In this document: piece after piece, positions 42,693-52,636 of the stretch
How positions within the stretch are numbered: position 1 is the stretch's first letter
How the letters are laid out: each line of letters begins with the position of its first letter
Source: Mesorhizobium sp. B2-8-5
GTDB lineage: Bacteria; Pseudomonadota; Alphaproteobacteria; Rhizobiales; Rhizobiaceae
Assembly (NCBI RefSeq): GCF_006440675.2
Contig: NZ_CP083951.1
Coordinates: forward strand, 4,001,501 to 4,065,500
DNA length: 64,000 bases
Direction: 5' to 3'
The notes under the pieces: generated by a model
Seen by the model: only the letters and a program-made list of their open reading frames with translations
What the model was told of the DNA's origin: nothing
Databases searched by the model: none
Position numbers and translations under genes: made by a program

Positions 42693-43505
42693 ATGGCAAA
42701 CGGCAACGGCGCAGCGGCAGCGCAGGATACCAACGACGACGAAATCGTGCTTTCAGTGCGCAACGTCACCGTGGCCATCGACGGCAAGCTGATCCTCGAC
42801 AAGCTCTCGCTCGACATCAAGCGCGGGGAGATCCTTGGCTTTGTCGGCGCTTCGGGCGCCGGCAAATCGGTGCTGTTGCGCACCATATTGGGGCTGATGC
42901 CGAAGCAATCGGGGACGATCAGCCTGTTCGGCGTCGATGTCGACAAGGCGAGCGACGCCGACCGCCTGCGCATCGACATGCGGCTCGGCGTCCTTTTCCA
43001 GCATGGCGCGCTGTTTTCGGCGCTGACGGTGCTGGAAAACGTCCAGGTGCCGATGCGTGAATATCTCGACCTGCCCAGGGCGCTTATGGATGAGCTCGCC
43101 TTGCTCAAGATCGAGCTGGTCGGGTTGCCGGCCGACGCCGCACAGAAGTTTCCGTCCGAGTTGTCCGGCGGCATGATCAAGCGCGCGGCGCTCGCCCGCG
43201 CGTTGGCGCTCGACCCTGACATCGTCTTTCTCGACGAGCCGACCTCCGGCCTCGATCCGATCAGCGCGGCCGAATTCGACGAGTTGGTCGTCAAGCTGCG
43301 CGACACCATGGACCTGACCGTCTACATGGTCACGCACGATCTCGACACGCTGTTCACCGCTTGCGACCACGTGGCGGTGCTCGGCAAGAAGCGGGTGCTG
43401 GTCGAAGGCACGATCGACGATATGCTGAAGAGCGAGGAGCCGTGGGTGAAGTCCTATTTCCGCGGAAAACGCGCCCGGCAACTTGATCTTGCGGCGCGCG
43501 CATAG
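42693..43505 (+). CDS. MlaF-type ABC transporter ATP-binding protein
   Basis: 270 residues. Walker A GASGAGKS (52-59), Q-loop LGVLFQHGALFSALTVLENV, signature LSGGMIKRAALARALAL, Walker B DIVFLDEPTSGLDP and a switch His in VTHDLDTL. The sequence after the Q-loop (QHGALFSALTV) is typical of MlaF/TtgA-type ATPases of lipid transporters. It powers the permease encoded 1 bp upstream; the MCE protein gene begins 14 bp downstream. Confidence 0.95.
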   Translation: MANGNGAAAAQDTNDDEIVLSVRNVTVAIDGKLILDKLSLDIKRGEILGFVGASGAGKSVLLRTILGLMPKQSGTISLFGVDVDKASDADRLRIDMRLGVLFQHGALFSALTVLENVQVPMREYLDLPRALMDELALLKIELVGLPADAAQKFPSELSGGMIKRAALARALALDPDIVFLDEPTSGLDPISAAEFDELVVKLRDTMDLTVYMVTHDLDTLFTACDHVAVLGKKRVLVEGTIDDMLKSEEPWVKSYFRGKRARQLDLAARA

Positions 43506-43519
43506 CCATAAGTGAGGCG

Positions 43520-44893
43520 ATGGAAACAAGAGCCAACTACATTATTGTCGGCATCTTCACGCTGGGTGCGATCCTGGCGGCCTTTGCCTTCGTCTATTGG
43601 ACCGCGGCGATCGGCGACAGAGGCGAAACGACAATGCTGCGCGTGCGCATTCCAGGTTCGGCCTCGGGCCTCGGCCGCGGCAGCTTCGTGCTGTTCAACG
43701 GCGTCAAGGTCGGTGACGTCAAACGTGTGTATATCGACGTCGACAATCCGACGGTAGCCATTGCCGACACCGAGATCGACCGCATGACGCCGATCACCAA
43801 GTCGACACAGGCCGATATTGGCCTTGCCGGCTTGACCGGCCAGGCCAATATCGAACTCCGGGGCGCCGACCCCAAGGAAGCGAAGCTGCTCGACGAGGCG
43901 GAAAAAGAGGGCAGGATCCCCGAGATAACCGCCAATCCGTCGGCGGTCACCAACCTTCTGCAGACGGCGCAGAACATCTTCACCCGCGCCGACAAGGTGC
44001 TGAGCGAGCTCGAAGGCTTCACCAAGGACGTTCGCGGCCCGCTGACGCAGACGGTCAAGAATGTCGAGACCTTCTCGGATGCGCTGGCCAAGAACTCCGA
44101 CGGGATCGACAAGTTCCTGTCGGCGGTGAGCTCGCTTTCGGATCAACTGAAGAATGTCTCGGGCCGACTCGACAGCACGCTGAAGGCCGCCGAAGGCCTG
44201 CTCAATTCCGTCGACAAGGACCAGATCAAGAGCATCGTGGCCAATGTCGACACGGTGACGGCGAATCTGAAGGAGACCTCGAAGCAGTTCGATACAGTCA
44301 TCGGCAACGTCAACACGGCGGTCGGCTCGATCAACGATTTCGCCAAGCAGACGCAAGGGACATTGGCCAAGGTCAACGGCGTGCTCGACGGCATCGATCC
44401 GGCCGACGTCAAGGCCGCTTTGGCCAACATCCAGAAGGCCAGCGCCAGCGCCGACAAGGCGGCCTCGGACATCGCCAAGGTGACCGACAAGATCGCCAAC
44501 CGCTCCGACGATATCGACCAGACCATCAAGGACGCCCGCCAGCTCGCGCAGCGGCTCAACGACGCCTCGGTGCGCGTCGACGGCATCCTGGCCAAGGTCG
44601 ACAAGATCCTCGGCTCCGGCGAGGCCGACGGCGTGATGGCCGATGCCAGGGCGACGCTGAAATCCTTCAAGCAGGTGGCCGACACGCTGAATGCGCGGCT
44701 CGGCACCATCACCGACAATCTGGCGCGTTTTTCCGGCCAGGGCCTGCAGAACGTCGAGGCGCTCGTGCAGGACAGCCGGCGCTCGATCAACCGCATCGAG
44801 GAAGCGGTGACCGACCTCAGCCGCAATCCGCAGCGCATTCTGTCCGGTGGCGACGGCGAGGTCCGGCAGTTCGATGGAAGGACACGGCGTTGA
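43520..44893 (+). CDS. MlaD family (MCE domain) protein with long coiled-coil tail
   Basis: 457 residues. One N-terminal membrane helix (IIVGIFTLGAILAAFAFVYW) anchors it in the inner membrane. The MCE domain follows (LRVRIPGSASGLGRGSFVLFNGVKVGDVKRVYI ... ITKSTQADIGLAGLTGQANIELRG). Residues 150-450 are a long, repetitive helical region with many Lys-Val-Asn and Asp-Lys repeats (TVKNVETFSD, VDTVTANLKE, NVNTAVGSINDFAKQ), which should form a needle or tube extending across the periplasm as in PqiB/YebT-like systems. It binds lipid and hands it along. This tail is far longer than E. coli MlaD. Confidence 0.93.
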   Translation: METRANYIIVGIFTLGAILAAFAFVYWTAAIGDRGETTMLRVRIPGSASGLGRGSFVLFNGVKVGDVKRVYIDVDNPTVAIADTEIDRMTPITKSTQADIGLAGLTGQANIELRGADPKEAKLLDEAEKEGRIPEITANPSAVTNLLQTAQNIFTRADKVLSELEGFTKDVRGPLTQTVKNVETFSDALAKNSDGIDKFLSAVSSLSDQLKNVSGRLDSTLKAAEGLLNSVDKDQIKSIVANVDTVTANLKETSKQFDTVIGNVNTAVGSINDFAKQTQGTLAKVNGVLDGIDPADVKAALANIQKASASADKAASDIAKVTDKIANRSDDIDQTIKDARQLAQRLNDASVRVDGILAKVDKILGSGEADGVMADARATLKSFKQVADTLNARLGTITDNLARFSGQGLQNVEALVQDSRRSINRIEEAVTDLSRNPQRILSGGDGEVRQFDGRTRR

Positions 44894-44972
44894 CTTCGGC
44901 TGCCGCGACCGCCAAGAAAATGAGCCGCGAATGCGGGTTGATCGTAAGATCCGGGGACAACGGGGATCACGC

Positions 44973-45584
44973 GTGAAGTCGGTCAGGGTGGGAGCGGGTC
45001 GTCTGAGATTGTCCGCGGCAGCGTTGCTGGTGCTTTCGGTTGCCGGTTGCGCGGCCCTGGGCGGCAAGCCGGCGCCGCTCGACACGTTCGAATTGTCGGC
45101 GCCGTCGGTCGACATGCATGCCCACAGCCGCCGCCAGATCCTGATAGCCCAGCCGTCGGCACTCAAGGCGCTGGACAGCCAGAACATCGTCATCAGGCCT
45201 TCCGACCGGTCGATCCAGTTCCTGAAGGGCGCGCAATGGGCGGACCGGCTGCCACTGATCGTGCAGGCGAGGCTGGCCGAAACCTTCCAGCGCTCCGGCA
45301 GCTTTGCCGGCGTCGGCAAGCCGGGCGAGGGGCTGGCGATCGACTACCAGATCATCGTCGAGGTGCGCTCCTTCGAGGTGCGCGTCGACGGCGGCGAGCA
45401 TGCCGATGTCGACCTGTTCGTGCGCATCCTTAACGACCGCGATGGCGAGGTGCGCGCCTCGAAGAACTTCACCGCGAGCGCGCCGGTCTCCGGCAGCGGC
45501 AACGCTGCCTATGTCGGCGCGCTGGACAACGCCTTCGGCCAGGCGGCGACCGACATCGTCCGCTGGACGGATTCGACGATCTGA
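44973..45584 (+). CDS. ABC-type transport auxiliary lipoprotein (PqiC/LptE-like)
   Basis: About 203 residues from GTG 44973, chosen because GGGGA lies about 8 nt upstream and because it yields a compact lipoprotein signal ending in LSVAGC (Cys about 25); ATG 44931 is an alternative with 14 more residues. The domain is the membrane-lipoprotein component of MCE transport systems (PLDTFELSAP, RRQILIAQPSALKALDSQNIVIRPSDRSIQFLKGAQWADRLPLIVQARLAETFQRSG). It probably caps the MCE tube at the outer membrane. Last gene of the Mla-type operon, followed by a strong terminator. Confidence 0.88.
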   Translation: MKSVRVGAGRLRLSAAALLVLSVAGCAALGGKPAPLDTFELSAPSVDMHAHSRRQILIAQPSALKALDSQNIVIRPSDRSIQFLKGAQWADRLPLIVQARLAETFQRSGSFAGVGKPGEGLAIDYQIIVEVRSFEVRVDGGEHADVDLFVRILNDRDGEVRASKNFTASAPVSGSGNAAYVGALDNAFGQAATDIVRWTDSTI

Positions 45585-45614
45585 GCGCCGGACAGGCAAT
45601 CAAACTCCAACATA

Positions 45615-45642
45615 AAAAAGGCGGGCCTCGGCCCGCCTTTTT
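45615..45642. terminator. Bidirectional terminator between the Mla operon and the giant gene
   Basis: AAAAAGGCGGGCC (45615-45627) pairs perfectly with GGCCCGCCTTTTT (45630-45642) over a 2-nt loop. Runs of A and T flank the GC-rich stem on both sides, so it can stop transcription in both directions. Confidence 0.9.
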
Positions 45643-45663
45643 GTTTCAGTCCGCCGATCGGCT

Positions 45664-48600
45664 TCAGTGCAGGCGACCGCTGGCGTGGGCCAGCATGGTG
45701 TAGACCTTGCCGGTGTCGGACGTCAGATAGGTCTGCGCCATGATGTTGTCGCGGTCGTTGCGCGAGACATCCTTGAGCAGCTTCTCGAAATCCTCGCAGT
45801 AGCGATCGACCGCGGCGCGGAATTCCGCCTCTGCCTGGTACTTGCGACGGATCTCGTCAAAAGTCTGCTGGCCCTTCAGCGTGTAGAGGCGGCGCGTGAA
45901 GACGTCGCGCTCGCCGCGCCGGTAGCGGTTCCAAAGCTCGATCGAAGCGTCATGGTCGATGGCGCGGGCGATGTCGACGGAGAGCGAATTGAGCGACTCC
46001 ATGACATGCAGCGGCGAGCGCTGGGCAGGGGTCGCGCGCGGCGCTTCCGCCGGCGCTGCCGGCCGCAGCTCCTCCTCGCGCGAAGCGTTGGTCAGGAGAT
46101 CGCGCACCCAGCCGCCCTGCGGCGTCTTGCTGTTCGGGTCGCGGCGCGGCGCCTCGGCAGGACGTTCGAGGTCGAGCGTGCCGCGCAGCGTGGTCTCGGC
46201 GAGCGGTGCCTGAGGGGCGCGAGCCGTGGGCTGCGGCTGGGGCTGAGGGGCCGGCGGACGGCGCAGCGGCGGCTCGGCGGCGCGGGCCGGCGCCTGCGGA
46301 GCAGGCCGCAGACCGCGCGGTTCGCCCTGTTCGCTGCTGCCGCTGCGGCCGGATTTCGCAACGATATCCGACAGTTCCTTGAGCGCATTGATCTGCTCGG
46401 CGACGGCGCGACGGATGGCCGAGGTCGATTCCTTGGCCTCTTCCGGCATCTCGATGACGCCCTTCTTCAGCTCGGCGCGGGTCAGGTCGAGCTCGCTCTT
46501 GATCGAGCCCGCGGTGCGGCGCATCTCCTCGGTCGCGTCGGCAAAGCGACGCGTCGCCGAATCGACAACCTCGGCGATGGCGGTGCGGATCTTTTCCGCC
46601 GATTCCATCGTGCGGCCCTCCGCGGTCTGCATCGTCTGGCCGACGAGGCTTTCGAAGGAACGCATCACCTTCTCGAGGTCTTCCGACTTCTTGACCAGGC
46701 CGACGGCGAGGTCTTCCAGCGAGGACTGACGCTCCAGCGTGTGCTCGAGATTGCTCTGCGCGGAGCTGAGCAGGTTAGAGGCGCTGGAGAGCAGGCGGCT
46801 GTGCTCGTCGAACTTGGTCGCGATCGAGGCCACCTCACGCAGCGTTGCCGAGGACAGATCGGTGAGCCGCGTCGTGTTGGAATCGACGAGACGCGCGGAG
46901 CTGGCGAAGGTCTGGGCGGCCTTCTCCGTGGTCGTGGCGAAGCTCTGCGTGCTGCCGGAGAGCCGCTCCTCGACCTGGCCGAGGTTGACGGCAGCCTGCT
47001 CGATCAGCTGGCCGAGCTGCGCGCTGGAGGTCGTCATGCGGCCGATGAGATCGGCCACGCTGTCGGCAAGCGAGGAACGCGCGCCTTCGACGGCCGACAG
47101 GGTCTCGGCCGTGCGGTTGGCCAGCGCGTTGACGAGGTTCGTGTTCTCGCTGCGCAGCTTCTCGGCCGCCCGTTCGGTGACCTCTTCCATGCTGCGCTGC
47201 AGTTCGGAGCCGCCCTGGGCGAAGCGCTCGACCAGCGGCTTGGCCGTCTCGTCGAGGATTTTCGCCATCTCGGCCGAACGCGCCGCCAGCATTGTGTTGA
47301 GCTCGCGGGTGTTGGCGCCGATCGTGCGCGCGGCCTCGTTGGTGCTCTGGCCGATATGCTGGCCGACCGCCGTGAAGGTCTCGGCGATGACATTGGCGCG
47401 CGAGATGAGCTGGGCCTCGGCGCTGGAGACCTGCTCGTTGAGCTTCTGGCCCATGGTCTCGGCGGTGTAGGCGAGGCGGTTTTCCACGCTCGCGACCTGG
47501 TCCTCGACACGGGCGGCCGCGGCAGAGGCGCTTGCGGCCAGCCGCTCGTCGGCGCCGGCCAGCGCCTGCTCGATCTCGCGGGCATGCACGGCAAGCTCCT
47601 GGCCGGTCTGGCGGGCGCGGTCTGCGACACGCTGCTCGGTGGCGGCGAAGGCGCTGACGATCGTGTCGGCATGCTCGCCGATGGTCGAGCTGCTCGAGGC
47701 AATGCGCGACACCAGGCGGTTGTCGGCGTCGTCGAAGATGCGGCCGATCTCGCCGGCGCGGGCGGAAAGCGCTTCCGAACCCTCGGCAATGCGCGACATG
47801 AGCTGCTGGTCGGCGCTGTCGAAGATGCGGCCGAGATCGGAGGCGCGGGCGGCCAGCGCTTCGGCCGATTCCGTGATGCGCATCGACAGCCGCTCGTCGG
47901 CGCCCTCGAAGTTGCGCAGGATGTCGCCGGCGCGGGCGGCCAGCGACTGCGCCGTTTCGACGGCGCGGGCAACCAGCTTCTGGTCGGCCGTGTCGAAGGT
48001 GTTGGCGATCTCGCCGGCGCGCGTCGCCAGCTTGTCCGCGGTTTCCTCGGCGCGGGCCATCATCGCGCTCGACGCATCGTCAGCGCGCGCCATCAGCATG
48101 TTGGACGTATCCTGGGCGCGCTCATGCAGGCGGCGGTCCGCCGCCTCGAAGGCCTGGGCGATGTCCTCGGCCCTGGAAAGCAGCGCGGCGGACGTCTGCT
48201 CGGCGCGTTCGGCGATCTTGCGGTCCGCGTCGCTGAAGGCAGCACCTGCCTGCTCATGCAGGGCACTGGTGACTTCCATGACCTTGTCGCGCAACGCGCC
48301 AGCCACGAACACGGCGGTCTTTTCCAGCACGCCGCGGACATTGTCGACGCCGGTCGACAGCGCGCGCTCCATGGTGCCGGCGCGTTCTTCGATCACACCG
48401 GTCTGCCGGCTGAAGGCCTGCTCGATCTTCTCGACGTCGGCGGCAATCGCCGCCGAGATGTCGCTGCTCCTGGCGGCGATCTGGTCGATATGCCCGGAAA
48501 CCGAACGATCGACGTCCTTGCGCGCGTCGGCGAGCTTGACGAGATCGTCCTCCAGGGCCCTGGCAAGCATGTCGCGGCCCTCGGACAGCTTGCCGACATG

Positions 48601-51600
48601 GCCGGCGATGACGTCGTCGATCTCCGAGCGGCTCTCGGTCAGCTTCTGGAGGTCGGCTTCGAGGGCGCGCCTGAGGATATCGCGGCCTTCGGCGAGCTTC
48701 TCGACCTGGCCGGCGACAAGGCCGTCGATGCCGGAACGGCTCTCGGCGAGCTTGGCGAGGTCGGCTTCAAGCGCGCGCGTGAGGATGTCGCGGCCTTCCG
48801 AAAGCTTCTCGACCTGGCCAGCGACGAGGCCGTCGATCGAGGCGCGGCTCTCGGCCAGCTTGGCGAGGTCGGCTTCCAGCGCGCGCTTGAGGATGTCACG
48901 GCCCTCGGCGAGCTTCTCGACCTGGCCGGACACCAGGCCGTCGATGCCGGCGCGGCTCTCGGCGAGCTTGGCAAGATCGTCCTCAAGCGCCTTGGACAAC
49001 GACGTGCGGTTCTGCGACAGCTGGTCGGCATGGGTCTGCATGAGGCCGCTGGCATTGGCCATATCGGCTTCGAGCGCACGCGAAAGCTCGGCGCGGTGGT
49101 CGGTGATCTTCTGCGAATGATCGACGATCGCGCCCTGGATGGTGTTGAGGTCGGCTTCCAGCGCGCGCTTGAGGATATCGCGGCCCTCGGCGAGCTTCTC
49201 GACCTGGCCGGCGACCAGCCCATCGATGCTGGAGCGGCTTTCGGCCAGCTTGGCGAGATCGTCCTCCAGCGACTTCGACAGCACCGAACGGTCCTGGACG
49301 AGCCTGTTCTGGTGGTCGGCGATGGCGCCGCTCACATTCTGGAGGTCGTCCTGCAGAGCCCTCGACAAGGTCGAGCGATCCTGCGCGAGCCTGTCCTGGT
49401 GATCGGCGATGGCGCCGCTGACGGCTTGGAGGTCGGCTTCGAGCGCTTTCGACAGCTGCGAGCGATCTTCCAGCACCTTGTCCGAATGTCCCGCAATGGC
49501 ACCCTTGATGGTGTTGAGGTCGGCCTCCAGGGCGCGCTTGAGGATATCGCGGCCTTCGGCGAGCTTCTCGACCTGGCCGGCGACAAGACCGTCGATCGAG
49601 GCGCGGCTTTCGGCCAGCTTGGCGAGGTCGGCTTCCAGCGTCTGCGAAAGCAGGCCGCGGTCATCGGCGAGCTTGCCGGCGTGGCTGTCGATGAGGCCGC
49701 GGATGCCGCTCAGATCGTTTTCAAGCGCGCGGCTGAGTTCGCCGCGGTCCTCGGCGAGCTTGCTCGAGTGCGTCTCGATCAGGGTCCTGATGCCGATGAT
49801 GTCGGTTTCGAGCGCTTTGGCGAGCACGGCGCGACCTTCGGCGATCTTCTCGACCTGACCGGCGACAATGCCGTCGATCGAGGCGCGGCTGTCCTGCAAC
49901 TTGCCGAGATCGGCCTCCAGGGCGCGTGCCAGGATGTTGCGGCCCTCGGCCAGCTTCCCGACATGGCCGGCGACCATTTCGTCAATCATTGTACGGGCTT
50001 GGACGAGTCTGCCGGAGTCTTCGTTCAAGGCCTGAGACAAGCGATTGCGGCCTTCCTCGAGCTGCTCCAGATGGCCGCCCAGCGACGCATCGATAGCTGC
50101 GCGCGACTCGTTGACCTTGCGCAGATCTTCTTCGAGCGCGCGCGAGATCAGGCCGCGGCCTTCCGCCAGCTTCTGCACCTGGTTGGTGACGGCGGAATCG
50201 ATCGCCGCGCGGCTTTCGGCGAATTTCGCCAGGTCCGCCTGCATGGCGGTGGCCATGCGTTCGCGGCTCTCCGAGAGCGCGCGGCTGTGGTTCTCGACCG
50301 CTTCCTCGATGCCGACACGGGCATTGGCCAGCCGCTGGATGTCGGAATCGAAGGAGCGCGACACCACATGCCGGGCCGCTTCCATGCGCCCGGCGAAGTC
50401 GGTGGCGCGGGCTTCGAGCATCGAGGAGGTCGACGAGATGATGTCGGCCATATCGGCGCCGATCTGGGTCTTGCCCTGATCGATCATCGCCGACAGCGTG
50501 TCCTTGCTCTCCGCGAAGGCGTGGGCGATTTCCTTCGCGCGCTCCACCATCGTCTCGTTGATCTGGCGGGCGCGCGCTTCGAGGGCGGCATTGAGCTTCT
50601 GCGTGCCGGTGTCGAGCGCCTCGGCGCGGGTCTGGAATTCGCTGATCAGCGCCTGGCCGCGCTCGGCCAGCGTCCGTTCGATGCCGCTGAGGCTCGTCTC
50701 GAACTCCGAGCTCAAGGTGCGCGCCGCGCCGCCGAGCAGCGAGACCATGCCATTGGTGCGGTCGTCAAGCAGGTCGGTCAGCGAGCGGGTGAGGCCGTCC
50801 GTGGTGTCGGTCAGCTTGGCGATACGGGTGTCGAGGAGGCTCGCGAAAGCCTCGCCGGAGGTCGAAAGCCGGTCGGTGATGTTGTCCAGGCGCGATTCGA
50901 CGGAATCGAAGATCGACGTCGAGCTTTCATTGATGCGATCGATCAGCGTGTCGCCGGAATTGTTGATCGTCATCGACAGCTTGGTCGATGCGTTAAGGAT
51001 GGAGTCGCGGATGATATCGCTGGCCGAGCCGATCTCGTCGCGCAGCGTCTCGTGAGCGCTGGCAATGGAGGCGCGCACGCGCTCGGCATGGGTGACGACC
51101 GCCTCGCGCTCGCTGCCGAGACCATCGACCAGCGAACGGATGCGGGCCTCGTTCTCGGAATAGGAGCGCTCGATCTGGCTGACTTCGCCGTGGACAAGCG
51201 TTTCGAGCTCGACCGCGCGGGCCAGGGTACGCTCGATGCCTTCGCCCATGGCCGCCACCTCGCGGCGAACGGCCTGGCCAATCATCATGACACGGTCCTG
51301 GGCGAGGTTTTCGGGCTCCGCCAGGCGGAAGGCGACCTCGGTCATGGATTGCGCGGCGATGCGCATTTCCTGCGCGCGCCGGATCATGGTGGCGAACGCC
51401 CAGAACAGGATGACCGGAACGATCGCGGCAACCGCCAGGCCAATCAGCTCGGGACGGGCGAAGAACTGGTCGAAGGTGCGGATCTTCCAGATGCCGGGGC
51501 CGAACAACAGGTTGGCCAGGCCGCCGGCGCCGGCGATCCAGGCCAGCGAGATAAAGGCGATCACCCAGTAGACGGTGCTCGACGCACGGCGGTTGAGGCT

Positions 51601-51966
51601 GTGCAGCAGCGTCTTGTAGTCTTTCTGGCGGTCGTCATTGGCGGGCGTGAAGCCGGCGGGAGGCGTAAGGCCGGACGGGTGCCCATTACGCGGCTCGACC
51701 GGGCGCAACTCGGCCGGCTTGGCCGCGGGCGCCCTGGGAGACTGGGGGTTGGCAGGCTGGGGATTGTTTGCCGGCTCCGTCCTCTGGCTGCGGCCTTCGC
51801 GCGCCAGTTCATCGGCCGCCGCCGAAATCTGCGCTTCGAGATCCTCCATCGACGCCGCCATATCGAGGCCGCCGTCGTCGCCGTTAAGGTCAAGGTCAAG
51901 CGCCTTTTCCAGTTCCGCGGCTACGTCATTCTCGAGAGACTTGGTCGTCGTTGGTTTCTTAGCCAT
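45664..51966 (-). CDS. Giant membrane-anchored coiled-coil repeat protein, Rhizobiales growth pole ring (GPR/RgsE)-like
   Basis: 2,100 residues from ATG 51966. A Pro-rich cytoplasmic N-terminus (1-125) is followed by two membrane helices (about 132-154 and 173-195). Then comes a very long helical region with two repeat types: 36-residue units of the form ALEADLAKLAESRASIDGLV plus AGQVEKLAEGRDILKR (roughly residues 620-1180) and 29-residue units such as LAARAGDILRNFEGADERLS (roughly 1290-1470). The C-terminus (from about 1990) is a globular-looking conserved block, SLNSLSVDIARAIDHDASIELWNRYRRGERDVFTRR. Size and architecture match GPR of Agrobacterium (about 2,115 residues) and RgsE of Sinorhizobium, which form a ring at the growing pole and organise polar growth. 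Assignment rests on this match; no search was run. Confidence 0.85.
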   Translation of the reverse strand: MAKKPTTTKSLENDVAAELEKALDLDLNGDDGGLDMAASMEDLEAQISAAADELAREGRSQRTEPANNPQPANPQSPRAPAAKPAELRPVEPRNGHPSGLTPPAGFTPANDDRQKDYKTLLHSLNRRASSTVYWVIAFISLAWIAGAGGLANLLFGPGIWKIRTFDQFFARPELIGLAVAAIVPVILFWAFATMIRRAQEMRIAAQSMTEVAFRLAEPENLAQDRVMMIGQAVRREVAAMGEGIERTLARAVELETLVHGEVSQIERSYSENEARIRSLVDGLGSEREAVVTHAERVRASIASAHETLRDEIGSASDIIRDSILNASTKLSMTINNSGDTLIDRINESSTSIFDSVESRLDNITDRLSTSGEAFASLLDTRIAKLTDTTDGLTRSLTDLLDDRTNGMVSLLGGAARTLSSEFETSLSGIERTLAERGQALISEFQTRAEALDTGTQKLNAALEARARQINETMVERAKEIAHAFAESKDTLSAMIDQGKTQIGADMADIISSTSSMLEARATDFAGRMEAARHVVSRSFDSDIQRLANARVGIEEAVENHSRALSESRERMATAMQADLAKFAESRAAIDSAVTNQVQKLAEGRGLISRALEEDLRKVNESRAAIDASLGGHLEQLEEGRNRLSQALNEDSGRLVQARTMIDEMVAGHVGKLAEGRNILARALEADLGKLQDSRASIDGIVAGQVEKIAEGRAVLAKALETDIIGIRTLIETHSSKLAEDRGELSRALENDLSGIRGLIDSHAGKLADDRGLLSQTLEADLAKLAESRASIDGLVAGQVEKLAEGRDILKRALEADLNTIKGAIAGHSDKVLEDRSQLSKALEADLQAVSGAIADHQDRLAQDRSTLSRALQDDLQNVSGAIADHQNRLVQDRSVLSKSLEDDLAKLAESRSSIDGLVAGQVEKLAEGRDILKRALEADLNTIQGAIVDHSQKITDHRAELSRALEADMANASGLMQTHADQLSQNRTSLSKALEDDLAKLAESRAGIDGLVSGQVEKLAEGRDILKRALEADLAKLAESRASIDGLVAGQVEKLSEGRDILTRALEADLAKLAESRSGIDGLVAGQVEKLAEGRDILRRALEADLQKLTESRSEIDDVIAGHVGKLSEGRDMLARALEDDLVKLADARKDVDRSVSGHIDQIAARSSDISAAIAADVEKIEQAFSRQTGVIEERAGTMERALSTGVDNVRGVLEKTAVFVAGALRDKVMEVTSALHEQAGAAFSDADRKIAERAEQTSAALLSRAEDIAQAFEAADRRLHERAQDTSNMLMARADDASSAMMARAEETADKLATRAGEIANTFDTADQKLVARAVETAQSLAARAGDILRNFEGADERLSMRITESAEALAARASDLGRIFDSADQQLMSRIAEGSEALSARAGEIGRIFDDADNRLVSRIASSSSTIGEHADTIVSAFAATEQRVADRARQTGQELAVHAREIEQALAGADERLAASASAAAARVEDQVASVENRLAYTAETMGQKLNEQVSSAEAQLISRANVIAETFTAVGQHIGQSTNEAARTIGANTRELNTMLAARSAEMAKILDETAKPLVERFAQGGSELQRSMEEVTERAAEKLRSENTNLVNALANRTAETLSAVEGARSSLADSVADLIGRMTTSSAQLGQLIEQAAVNLGQVEERLSGSTQSFATTTEKAAQTFASSARLVDSNTTRLTDLSSATLREVASIATKFDEHSRLLSSASNLLSSAQSNLEHTLERQSSLEDLAVGLVKKSEDLEKVMRSFESLVGQTMQTAEGRTMESAEKIRTAIAEVVDSATRRFADATEEMRRTAGSIKSELDLTRAELKKGVIEMPEEAKESTSAIRRAVAEQINALKELSDIVAKSGRSGSSEQGEPRGLRPAPQAPARAAEPPLRRPPAPQPQPQPTARAPQAPLAETTLRGTLDLERPAEAPRRDPNSKTPQGGWVRDLLTNASREEELRPAAPAEAPRATPAQRSPLHVMESLNSLSVDIARAIDHDASIELWNRYRRGERDVFTRRLYTLKGQQTFDEIRRKYQAEAEFRAAVDRYCEDFEKLLKDVSRNDRDNIMAQTYLTSDTGKVYTMLAHASGRLH

Positions 51967-52261
51967 GCCTTCGCTACCCTGTACTAGCTGCCGCGGGACT
52001 TATGATTTTGGCCTGATTCTGGCCCGATTCTGGCTTGTCTATCCCGAGCAGGAGGCTGAAAAATGGACCTTCGTATCGTAATGACACACAGGGGTAAAGA
52101 AAACATGCATTCCGGGCGATACGTAAAACTTTAAATATAAGGTTAACGGAGACGTGATCCGGCTGCCTCCGTGACAACATTTTTCCCCTGCAATCGTTAA
52201 CCCGTTGGCGACCGGAAGCGCCTATTTTCCTGGGCCCGTCTGCCCGCTTGATGGAGTTGCA

Positions 52262-52636
52262 GTGCGTATGCGTGGCGAAAGTGGTATTGCGTTTTCCATG
52301 CCGGGGGGAGATGCCTCCGGAACGGCCGGAGCCCGGCCGGTCGACCTCGGCCATCTGGCGCGCCAGACGATGGGCGACCGTGACCTCGAACGGGAAGTGC
52401 TGGCGCTGTTCGTGCACCAGTCGCTGTCCGTCCGCGACCAGATCGCGGATGCCGACGCCAGGCAAAGGGTGCTTCTGGCGCATGGCCTGAAAGGCTCGGC
52501 GCGCGGCATCGGCGCCTTTGCGGTGGCCGATTGCGCGGCGATCATCGAAAGGCAGCCGGAAGACGTCCGGGCGCTCAAGCGGCTCGGCACGCTGATCGAG
52601 GAAGTGCGCGACTTCATCGCCGGCATCAGCCGCTAG
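52262..52636 (+). CDS. Hpt (histidine phosphotransfer) domain protein
   Basis: 124 residues from GTG 52262 (GGAG 5 nt upstream); ATG 52268 is an alternative. The helical domain contains the phosphotransfer motif LLAHGLKGSARGIGAF (H-x-L-K-G-S-A) with the phosphorylatable His. A preceding helix (ERE VLALFVHQSL) and following helix complete a four-helix bundle. It lacks kinase or receiver domains and so relays phosphate between separate partners. It is divergent from the giant polar protein gene, about 295 bp apart; AT-rich sequence at 52120-52145 could hold promoters for one or both. Its stop codon lies in a hairpin repeat. Confidence 0.85.
   Translation: MRMRGESGIAFSMPGGDASGTAGARPVDLGHLARQTMGDRDLEREVLALFVHQSLSVRDQIADADARQRVLLAHGLKGSARGIGAFAVADCAAIIERQPEDVRALKRLGTLIEEVRDFIAGISR

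Noticed and set aside
48560..50100. Regularly spaced near-identical DNA units resembling a CRISPR or VNTR array
   Set aside because: They are 108-bp in-frame coding repeats of the coiled-coil protein with no spacer-like variable segments.
45667..51987. A 2,106-codon open frame on the plus strand antisense to the giant coiled-coil gene
   Set aside because: It mirrors the real gene codon for codon; absence of TTA, CTA and TCA codons in a GC-rich gene leaves the antisense frame open. Its protein has no domain and no plausible expression signals.
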